Source of the DNA: CAWAYH01 sp963786195
GTDB lineage: Bacteria; Acidobacteriota; Vicinamibacteria; Vicinamibacterales; 2-12-FULL-66-21
Direction of reading: 5' to 3'
Length of the DNA: 64,000 nt
NCBI GenBank assembly: GCA_963786195.1
Contig: CAWAYH010000011.1
Location: forward strand, 124,001 to 188,000
A program made the translations under genes and the position numbers. Positions 57,401 through 64,000 of this stretch are shown piece by piece (position 1 is the first letter of the stretch; every line of letters starts with the position of its first letter). Under the pieces are notes generated by a model. The model made no database searches and was not told where the DNA came from. It was given only the letters and a program-made list of their open reading frames with translations.

Positions 57401-57634
57401 GCGGTTCGTCGTCTTCCACAATCCGCCGAACGCGGCGGCGATGTACCAGACGCTCGGGTTCTTCGGGTCGATCTCGATATCGGCAATACGGCCGGTCGTG
57501 AGCGACGGCCCGATCGTGCGGAACTCGATGCCCTTGAGCAGGTCGGCCGACAGACGGTCCGTGCCCTGCCTGGCGCCCAGCCCGGCGGTCACGAGTCCGA
57601 TACCTGCCACAATCAGCCACATTCTGCGTTTCAT
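54489..57634 (-). CDS. Sortilin/BNR-repeat (VPS10-like) exoprotein, copy 2 (linker frameshifts)
   Basis: About 1048 residues. It starts MKRRMWLIVAGIGLVTAGLG with a signal peptide, then GIEFRTIGPSLTTGRIADIE and Asp-box repeats such as TDAGKTWKRVGL, TTDGGATWTAV, TTNAGKTWTKL and YDEGKTWRFFANL. Low-complexity linkers near 56580-56700 and 55760-55900 read better in another frame (for example NAPAPPPPTPCAPLGAKP), so compensating indels are likely there; another shift near 54665 precedes the C-terminus GRYRASLGKQVGDIVTP. It is a paralogue of the gene at 49730 and first in the three-gene operon. Confidence 0.82.
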
Positions 57635-57734
57635 GCTGTGCTCCGAGGGGGAAAGGGTGCGAGCGCGCGGAGGGCATTCTGCCATTGCCCCCGCGGCAGG
57701 AGCAATACTACACGACCTAGTACCTGCAGCCGTT

Positions 57735-57869
57735 CAGGGTCTATGGGTTCACGGGGTTCAGGGGTTTTCGTTGGTCCTTTACGATTTCCAAGACTGGAAT
57801 TTCGCAACATGTACTTCGCACTCGTTGAACCTGATGAACCCTTGAACCTGATGAACCCGTTGAACCCAC
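57735..57869. repeat. Intergenic GAACCTGATGAACC repeats
   Basis: The 57635-57870 gap contains GGTTCACGGGGTTCAGGGG at its left and near-copies of TTGAACCTGATGAACCC at its right (57825-57869). It holds the promoter area of the sortilin-like operon but no gene. Confidence 0.55.
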
Positions 57870-57870
57870 G

Positions 57871-58221
57871 TCATCCACCCCGTGTTCCATTCGGCACGGG
57901 CCGCTCCGGGTGGAGGAGGGCGGGCACGAGGCCGTCCTGGTAGCCGACGTCGAAGAGCATCGCTTCCGAGAGGACTCCGCGGATGCGTTTGGGCTCGAGG
58001 TTGACGATGAAGAGGGCCTGCCGCCCGGCAATCTCGGCGGGGTTCGCGCGCTCCTGTTTCATGCCGACGACAACGGTCCTGGTCCGGTCGCCGAAGTCGA
58101 CCTGCAGCTGAACCAGGCGGTCGGATCCGGGGACCTCGTCCACGCGCAGAATCGTCCCTATGCGCGCGTCGATCCGGTCGAGGACGTCGGGGGTTATCGG
58201 GGGCTTGACTGGTGCCGTCAT
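57871..58221 (-). CDS. csaA: tRNA-binding-domain protein, CsaA-like
   Basis: The 116-residue protein is a single OB-fold tRNA-binding domain: LDRIDARIGTILRVDEVPGS, LVQLQVDFGDRTRTVVVGM, AGRQALFIVNLEPKRIRGVL and SEAMLFDVG, followed by a Pro-rich end. The size matches CsaA (about 110 residues), a small dimeric protein with chaperone-like or tRNA-binding activity, and the C-terminal domain of methionyl-tRNA synthetase. ATG 58221 lacks a strong ribosome site. Confidence 0.82.
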   Translation of the reverse strand: MTAPVKPPITPDVLDRIDARIGTILRVDEVPGSDRLVQLQVDFGDRTRTVVVGMKQERANPAEIAGRQALFIVNLEPKRIRGVLSEAMLFDVGYQDGLVPALLHPERPVPNGTRGG

Positions 58222-58403
58222 CGTCTTGTCACAGTTCAACAACCAATCTTCAATACACCCGTGGATAATAGAAATGACATCGGCGTCCTCATTACTGGTC
58301 GCGGCCGGGGGGGAGGGCCTGCTGAGCCGCGGCACATACCCGATTGAATCACGGGATGAATCTCAACGGTGACCGGCACATCCGTTGCACAGCGAGCAAC
58401 CTT

Positions 58404-61400
58404 ATGAACGTTAAAAGACTCATTGCGGCAGCCCTGTTTGTCCTGATCGGGCTGCCCGGAACCTCCTTCGCCCAGTCGGGGTATTTCGGGCGAAACAAGG
58501 TGCAGTACCGGGATTTCAAGTTCCAGGTTCTGAAAACCGACCACTTCGACATCTATTACTACCCTGAGGAAGAACAGGCGGCCAAGATGGCCGCGCGGAT
58601 GGCCGAGCGTTGGTACACCCGGCTGTCCCAGCTCCTGAACCACGAGCTGAGCGGGCGCCAGCCCCTCATTCTGTACGCAAGCGCGCCTCACTTTCGGCAG
58701 ACCAACGCGATCGAGGGTGAACTGGGGGAGGGTACCGGCGGGGTGACCGAAGCCTACAAGCGCCGGATCGTCCTGCCGCTCGCCGGCCCGATCGAGGCGA
58801 CCGATCACGTGATCGGCCACGAGCTGGTCCACGCTATTCCAGTACGACATCACGGGCACGAACGTCAGGTCCGGCGCGGCGGGCGCGCTGGCGCTGCCGC
58901 TGTGGTTCATCGAGGGCATGGCGGAATACCTGTCCATCGGCCCGGTCGATCCGCATACGGCCATGTGGATGCGCGAGGCCGCGCGGCGCGAGAAGCTGCC
59001 GATGATCAAGGACCTCGAGAACCCGAAGTACTTCCCGTATCGCTACGGTCAGGCGCTCTGGGCGTACATCGCCGGCAAGTACGGCGACGCCGCGGTCGGG
59101 AACATGCTGCGCGCGGGCGCGGGGCGTGACGGCGGCTACGAGACGGCGATCAAGACCGTGCTGCTGACCGACTCGAAGACGCTGTCGCACGAGTGGCACA
59201 GCGCCGAGTTCGAAGCGTACAAACCGATCGCCGAATCGACGAAGATGCCGATAGAGTTCGCCCGGCCCGTCATCATGAGGGACAAGAAGAGCGGCGATCT
59301 CAACGTCGGTCCGGTGCTCAGCCCTGATGGCACCAAGGTCATCTTCTATTCCGAACGCGATCTGTTCGCGATCGATCTCTACGTCGCGGACGTCCGCACC
59401 GGCGAGATCATCAAGAAGATCACGAACACGTCCACCAGCCCGCACTTCGAGAGCATCGAGTTCCTGACGTCGGCCGGCGCCTGGGATCGCGACGGCAAGC
59501 GGTTCGTCTTCCCGGGGATCAGCGACGGCCGTCCGGTGATGACGATCGTCGACGTCGACAAGGGCAAGACCGATCGCGAAATCAAGATCACTGAAGTCGA
59601 CGAGTTCGTGAACCCGGCCTGGTCGCCGGACGGGAAGCAGATCGCGTTCTCCGGCCTCGTCGGCGGATTCAACGACCTGTTCCTGTACGACCTGGACGCG
59701 GGAACGCTCAAGCGGCTGACGAACGACGCGTACGCGGAGATGGATCCGGCCTGGTCGCCTGACGGCAAGCAGATCGCGTTCAGCACCGATCGCTTCACGA
59801 CGAACCTCACGCAGGTCAAGGCGGGGCATCTGAAGCTCGCGGTCATGGACGTCGCCAGCGGGGCGGTCAAGGAGCTGTTCGGGTTTGCCGGCGCGAAGAA
59901 CGTCAGCCCGCACTACACCCCGGACGGGAAAGCGATCTTCTTCCTGTCGGATCGCCAGGGCATCACGAACATCTACCGCCTCGACGTCGCGAGCGGCACG
60001 ACGACGCAGTTGACGAACATGCTGACGGGCGCGAGCGGCATCACGGCGCTCAGTCCCGCGATGTCCGCCGCAGCCGGCCGCATCGTCTTCAGCGCCTACG
60101 AGGAAGATGGGTACAACATCTACGCGCTGGAGACGCCGGAGCTGCTCGCGGGCGGCGCTCTCATCGATCTGCCGCTGCAGGCGTCCGTGCTGCCGCCACG
60201 CAAGGTCGGCGAGGGCATGGTGTTCGAGGCGCTGAACGATCAGAGCTGGGGATTGCCGCCCGAGACGGAAGTTCCCATCCCCGAACGGTCCTCGCCGAAG
60301 ATGTCGCTCGACTTCGCAGGTCAGCCCTCGATCGGCGTCGGCGTCTCTCCGTTCGGCACCTACGCCGCCGGCGGCGTGTCGTTTCTCTTCAGCGACATGC
60401 TCGGGAACCACGTGCTGGGGACGGCCGTGCAGGCGACGAGCCGGCTGGACGAGTTCGGCGGCACGGTCTTCTATCTCAATCGCACGCACCGGTGGAACTG
60501 GGGCGCGGCGTTCGATCAGACGCCGTACGTCTCGCGCGCGTTTGCCGCGGGCTTCCGTGGCAACACCTACGTCGAGCAGGAGTTTCGCTTCCTGCAGCGC
60601 GATCTCTCGGCCACCGGGTTCACGTCCTACCCGCTGAGCCGCGCCACCAGGGTCGAGTTCAGCGGCGGATACCGTCAGATCGGCCAGAACTACGATGTGA
60701 CGGAGCGGACGTTCACGCTGGACGGCCAGCAAATCAGCGAAGAGAAAATCGAGCTCGAAACGTTCGACACGCTGCATCTGGGCGAGAGCAGCGGTGCGCT
60801 CGTGTACGACACGTCGATCTTCGGGATCACGAGCCCCATCCGCGGCAGCCGCGCGCGGCTCGAGGTGTCGCAGAACGTCGGGTCGCTGCTCTATACCGGC
60901 GTGCTGGCGGACATGCGGACGTACCTCATGCCGTTCCGGCCGTACACGATCGCGCTGCGCGCGATGTACTTCGGCCGCGTGGGTCAGGACGCGCAGGACG
61001 GCCGGCTGCCGGCGCTGTTCCTGGGCTATCCGGGCCTCGTCCGCGGATACGACCAGAACTCGTTCGATTCGGTCGAGTGCGGCATCTCGATCGATGGGTC
61101 GTGCCCGGCGTTCGATCGACTGCTGGGCAGCCGCGTGGCCATCGCGAACGCGGAACTGCGGGTCCCCCTCTGGAGCGCCTTCGGCGGCGATTCGTTCTAC
61201 GGTCCGCTTCCGGTCGAGGTCGCGCTGTTCACGGACGCCGGCGTGGCCTACGGTCAGACGAACCGCGCGGGGTTCTTCCGGGGCGATCAGCAGCCGGTGG
61301 TCAGCGTTGGCGCGGCGATTCGCGTCAACGTCCTCGGCTTCGCGGTGGCGGAAATCGACTACGTCCGCCCGATCGATCGGCCGCTGAAGGGCTGGATGTG

Positions 61401-61428
61401 GCAGTTCAGCCTGAGGCCGGGCTGGTAG
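58404..61428 (+). CDS. Outer-membrane fusion: HExxH metalloprotease, TolB-like propeller, BamA-like barrel
   Basis: About 1008 residues in three parts. After a signal peptide (NVKRLIAAALFVLIGLPG) comes a gluzincin-like domain with HELVHA (His139, Glu140, His143) and a downstream EGMAEY Glu. A TolB/DPP-IV-like propeller follows (LSPDGTKVIFYSERD, WSPDGKQIAFSG, WSPDGKQIAFSTDRF, YTPDGKAIFFLSDRQ). The last about 380 residues are a BamA/TamA-like surface-antigen barrel (FLGYPGLVRGYDQN, VAIANAELRVPL) ending in WMWQFSLRPGW with a terminal aromatic. One base too many near 58836 splits HELVHA from FQYDITG. Probably an outer-membrane-anchored protease. Confidence 0.85.
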
Positions 61429-61468
61429 GCTCTGGGCTCTAGGCTCTAGGCTCTAGGCTTTGGGCTCA
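61427..61468. repeat. AGGCTCT heptad array
   Basis: Six exact-length 7-base units (AGGCTCT, GGGCTCT, AGGCTCT x2, AGGCTTT, GGGCTCA) run from the stop of the fusion protein into the stop codon (TCA at 61466-61468, minus strand) of the next gene. The array thus spans both convergent stops. Confidence 0.8.
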
Positions 61469-62158
61469 GGCGGCTCGACGCTGCCTGAGCCCAGAGTTTC
61501 GGATTCTGAGCCAGAGCGGGCTCACCACCACTCCAATCACACACGTCAGAGCCACGGCCAGCGCGTGCGCGCCGATCACGTGTGACGGTTCCGAGAAGTG
61601 GCAGAAGAGGCGCCACCCGGCGTCTGCCATCAGACCCGCGCCGAGACCGTAGATTGCGCCGGCGAGTCGCGGGCGCAGCGGGAACGCGCGGGCGACGAGC
61701 CATCCCGACACCGCGAGCGCGGGCAGCGCGCTGAGGATCGTGCCCGCCACGCAGACGCGCCAGACGAACCCCACGAATCCCGGCTGAATCGTCGTCGGGC
61801 TGACGGACCACGTCATCCACGTGATCGTCAGCACCGCGATGAGCGCCGTGCCGAACACGGCACCGAGCGCCCGACGTGAGAGCGTCGTGCCCGGAACGGC
61901 TTCCCGCAGCGACGCCGCGATCAGAATCAGCCCGAGCGTCATCTGCAGCGACGACACGCCCCACGTCAGGAACACGCCAAGCCGCATCGCGTCCGCTCGC
62001 AGCCCGAACACGATCACCGCGCCGATTAGCAGCAGAACCCCCAGCGGGACCACCCCGATCGCGCGAACCACCGGCGGCGCGAGCGGCGAGACCGGTTTCA
62101 GGTCCCGCGCAATCGCCTCGCGCAACTCCCGCGGCACGCGTCCAGGGCCGTCAGTCAC
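61466..62158 (-). CDS. NrsF (DUF1109)-type anti-sigma factor
   Basis: The 230-residue protein has an N-terminal amphipathic stretch (RELREAIARDLKPVSPLAPP) and six hydrophobic helices, the layout of NrsF/DUF1109 membrane anti-sigma factors that hold ECF sigma factors. LKPV.PL and the six-helix pattern with a GAGLMADAGWRLFCH.S near the C-terminus match the family. GTG 62158 has GGGGAT upstream. It follows the ECF sigma gene on the same strand, and its stop codon is inside the heptad array. Confidence 0.8.
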   Translation of the reverse strand: MTDGPGRVPRELREAIARDLKPVSPLAPPVVRAIGVVPLGVLLLIGAVIVFGLRADAMRLGVFLTWGVSSLQMTLGLILIAASLREAVPGTTLSRRALGAVFGTALIAVLTITWMTWSVSPTTIQPGFVGFVWRVCVAGTILSALPALAVSGWLVARAFPLRPRLAGAIYGLGAGLMADAGWRLFCHFSEPSHVIGAHALAVALTCVIGVVVSPLWLRIRNSGLRQRRAA

Positions 62159-62160
62159 GA

Positions 62161-62245
62161 AATCCCCAATCCACAATCAATCCGCAATCCGCAATCAATC
62201 CGCAATCCGCAATCAATCCGCAATCCACAATCCGCAATGTGAATC
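62161..62245. repeat. AATCCGC heptad array with AATC spacers
   Basis: Units of 7 bases (AATCCGC, AATCCAC) are arranged as pairs separated by a 4-base AATC, giving an 18-base super-period, then degrade into the end of the sigma-factor gene. The array lies between sigma factor and anti-sigma gene, exactly where the ribosome site should be. Confidence 0.8.
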
Positions 62246-62250
62246 GGCAG

Positions 62251-62784
62251 TCACCAATCCGCATTCAGCAATCTCCTGAGGTCGCTCATTCCTCGGCTCG
62301 ACCTCAATTTCGCGGCATCCGCGCGAATCCCCAGCAACTGCCCAATCTCAGCAAAGGAGAAGCCCCAGACGTGATGCAGCAGCAGCGCCTCACGCCGGTC
62401 GGGGAGGAGGCGGTCGAACGCGCGGCGGAGCGCATCGCGGTCCGCCAGGCGCTCCATGTCGGCCGGTACCGGAAGTTCGGGCAGCTCGTCGCCGGACGTC
62501 CATGCGGGGCGGCGCGCACGCGTCCGCAGATCCATGAGCCAGACGTGGCGCGCAATCGTGAACACCCACGGACGCACGGGGCGATCCGGCCGGTACGCGT
62601 GCCGGGAGCGGTGAATCTGCAGAAACGATTCCTGGAGCAGATCCTGCGCGCGCCCGCGATCGCGCGTGAGCGCGGTCAGGTACCCGAGCATTGGCGGCGC
62701 CAGCGCGGCATAGAGGCGCTCGAAGGCGTCCATCGAGCCGCCTTGATACGCCGTCATGAGGTGCCGCAGGTCGTCCTGCTCCAA
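62251..62784 (-). CDS. ECF sigma factor
   Basis: The 177-residue protein has region 2 (DAFERLYAALAPPMLGYLTA, then RAQDLLQESFLQIHRSRHAY and RPWVFTIARHVWLMDLRTR) and region 4 (LPDRREALLLHHVWGFSFAE, IGQLLGIRADAAKLRSSRG). It is intact. Its partner is the NrsF-type anti-sigma factor on the same strand. The stimulus is not known; NrsF relatives respond to redox or metal stress. Confidence 0.9.
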   Translation of the reverse strand: MEQDDLRHLMTAYQGGSMDAFERLYAALAPPMLGYLTALTRDRGRAQDLLQESFLQIHRSRHAYRPDRPVRPWVFTIARHVWLMDLRTRARRPAWTSGDELPELPVPADMERLADRDALRRAFDRLLPDRREALLLHHVWGFSFAEIGQLLGIRADAAKLRSSRGMSDLRRLLNADW

Positions 62785-62841
62785 CGCATCACCAACGTGT
62801 TTGCCAGGGACGCCCGTAATGTAACAGGGTCATAATGCGTC

Positions 62842-63317
62842 ATGGCCATCGCAAATCCGTATGGAGCCGATCTCGGCAGCCGGGCCCCGCTGGACGCGCT
62901 CGCCGAGACGCCGGGGCGCATTCGCGTGCTCGTCGAGCAGTGGGGCGACGATCGGTTCGAGCGCAGCTACGCGCCCGGCAAATGGAGCGCTCGCAAGGTT
63001 CTGGTCCACCTCGCCCAGACCGAGCTGGCGCTGAGCACGCGCGCGCGCTTCGCGCTCAGCCAGCAGCCCTACACGGCGCAGGCGTTTTCACAAGACGAGT
63101 GGATGCCGCTCGACGACGGGCGGACGCGCGAACCGCGCTCGACGCCTACACCACGCTCCGCCGTCTCAACCTGGCGATGTGGCGCGCGCTCGGACCGGAC
63201 CAGCTGGACCGGCCCTTCACACATCCCGAATACGGCGAGCTGACCGTCGGCTGGATCATGGCGCAGATGGCGGGCCATGACATCCACCACCTGAAGCAGC
63301 TCGAGCGGGTAAAGTAA
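62842..63317 (+). CDS. DinB/DUF664 metal-binding protein (one frameshift)
   Basis: About 158 residues. The four-helix DinB fold shows FERSYAPGKWSARKVLVHLA (first metal His), LSQQPYTAQAF, and WIMAQMAGHDIHHLKQLERV with the GHDIHH metal-binding pair. It is likely a thiol-dependent detoxification or unknown-function member. The frame shifts by one base near 63120. It is divergent from the ECF sigma gene. Confidence 0.85.
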
Positions 63318-63379
63318 TTGCGGATTGCGGATTACGGATTGCCGATCGCGAGTGGCGATTGGCGATTGTTGATTGGTCA
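63317..63379. repeat. ATTGCGG heptad array
   Basis: Nine consecutive 7-base units (ATTGCGG x2, ATTACGG, ATTGCCG, ATCGCGA, GTGGCGA, TTGGCGA, TTGTTGA, TTGGTCA) begin in the DinB stop codon. The unit is the reverse complement type of the array at 62161-62245, so the two arrays flank the ECF-DinB pair in opposite orientation. Confidence 0.8.
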
Positions 63380-63403
63380 GACAGAACCAGCCTGACCCCG
63401 ATC

Positions 63404-64000
63404 GTGGATAGCTTCGACATCAGGAGCGCGGCGCTGGGTGTCACGCGCCGCATCACGGTCTGGCTCCCGCCGCGTGCCGTCTCGCGGCGGAACCACGCGA
63501 CGCTCTACCTCAATGACGGCCAGAACCTCTTCGATCCCGCGCGGGCGTTTGTCGGGGTGACGTGGCGGGTCGCCGAAACCGCGGCGTGGCTCATCGCCCG
63601 CCGGCAGATTCCGCCGCTCATCATCGTGGGCATCGATCACGGCGAGTTGCGCCGCGCGCGTGAGTACCTTCACGTCGAGGACGATCGCAATCCGTTCGCG
63701 CGACAGCCGCTCGCGAGGGAGTACGCGGAGTTCGTCACGGACGAGTTGAAGCCGCTGATCGAGCGCATGTACCCCGTCGCGAAAGGCGCGGCGCATACGG
63801 GGTTCGGCGGATCGTCGTACGGGGCGGTCGCGGCGCTCTATACGGCGATCAGCAGGCCCGGCACGTTCGGGCGGCTGCTGCTCGAAAGCCCCTCGCTCTA
63901 CGTCAGCCGGGGTGACCTGCTGCGGCAGGCGCGCAAGGTGCGGCGCTGGCCCTCACGCGTGTACCTCGGAGTGGGGACGACCGAGACGCGGCGGCGCGAC
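63404..64000 (+). CDS. Alpha/beta-hydrolase putative esterase, 5' part
   Basis: An open frame of 199 codons runs off the right edge. It reads RRITVWLPPRAVSRRNHATL, YLNDGQNLFD, PLIIVGIDHGE and TGFGGSSYGAVAALY, with the nucleophile Ser in GGSSYG, and LESPSLYV. This is the enterochelin-esterase-like (Esterase D) family of alpha/beta hydrolases. The start is probably GTG 63404; no signal peptide is evident. Catalytic Asp and His lie beyond the edge. Confidence 0.8.
   Translation, partial: MDSFDIRSAALGVTRRITVWLPPRAVSRRNHATLYLNDGQNLFDPARAFVGVTWRVAETAAWLIARRQIPPLIIVGIDHGELRRAREYLHVEDDRNPFARQPLAREYAEFVTDELKPLIERMYPVAKGAAHTGFGGSSYGAVAALYTAISRPGTFGRLLLESPSLYVSRGDLLRQARKVRRWPSRVYLGVGTTETRRRD

Noticed and set aside
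58834..60777. Open frame of 647 codons on the minus strand
   Set aside because: Antisense to the propeller-barrel fusion gene, highly Arg-rich, no recognisable motif.
62161..62245. Possible origin-like iterons (AATCCGC repeats)
   Set aside because: No replication gene or DnaA box cluster nearby, and similar heptads with other sequences occur in many gaps.

Overview
This is a GC-rich chromosomal stretch from what is probably an Acidobacteriota bacterium, most likely of the Vicinamibacteria type. The inference rests on gene families I associate with that group: two VWA-domain secreted proteins of the acidobacterial kind, two ~1000-residue sortilin/BNR-repeat exoproteins, a large TonB receptor with an N-terminal carboxypeptidase-regulatory domain, GMC dehydrogenase plus gluconate-dehydrogenase-subunit-3 modules, DUF1080 and DUF885 proteins and an UPF0182 protein. 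There is no rRNA, tRNA, CRISPR array or phage region that I can see.

Layout. 0-9 kb: partial membrane protein, secreted rhodanese, ABM monooxygenase, zinc-ribbon membrane protein, PP2C phosphatase, methyltransferase, then a TonB receptor overlapping a type I phosphodiesterase. 9-22.6 kb: small enzymes (DHFR-like, CPBP protease, AhpD-like, YCII, DUF2911, SDR), a TPR/diheme cytochrome pair, two flavoproteins and an SGNH hydrolase. 22.6-30.2 kb: PQQ-type beta-propeller, VWA protein, LIC_10091-like protein, UPF0182. 30.2-36.9 kb: two paralogous GMC dehydrogenases, RidA, DUF1080 and the Tat-exported small subunit, with an internally deleted IS5-type element fused to the end of the first GMC gene. 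36.9-49.7 kb: DUF885, spermidine-synthase-like membrane protein, cytochrome c, Gfo/Idh/MocA, TIM-barrel isomerase, AraC regulator, second DUF1080, MFS transporter, second TIM barrel and second Gfo/Idh/MocA. 49.7-57.6 kb: BNR exoprotein / VWA / BNR exoprotein operon. 57.8-64 kb: CsaA-like protein, a metalloprotease-propeller-barrel fusion, NrsF-type anti-sigma and ECF sigma factor, DinB protein and a partial esterase.

How the genes may work together. The 30-50 kb part holds two copies each of GMC dehydrogenase, DUF1080, TIM-barrel isomerase and Gfo/Idh/MocA, plus subunit 3, a c-type cytochrome and a sugar/nucleoside-type MFS transporter; most carry export signals. This fits a periplasmic keto-sugar route of glycoside breakdown (inference). 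The TonB receptor/phosphodiesterase pair suggests uptake and cleavage of a phosphodiester compound.

The most unusual content is repetitive DNA. (1) Seven copies of a 253-255 bp element with ~27-bp inverted-repeat ends lie in seven intergenic gaps between 3.4 and 18.6 kb and nowhere else that I found; the paired ends vary in a compensatory way. (2) Many intergenic gaps carry degenerate arrays with a 7-base period but unrelated unit sequences. (3) Short GC palindromes have entered or extended reading frames.

Caution: about twenty genes show apparent single-base frameshifts, densest at 5-9 kb and 38-48 kb. The protein signal is preserved on both sides of each break, so I read most as sequence errors rather than gene decay; end points inside such genes are approximate.
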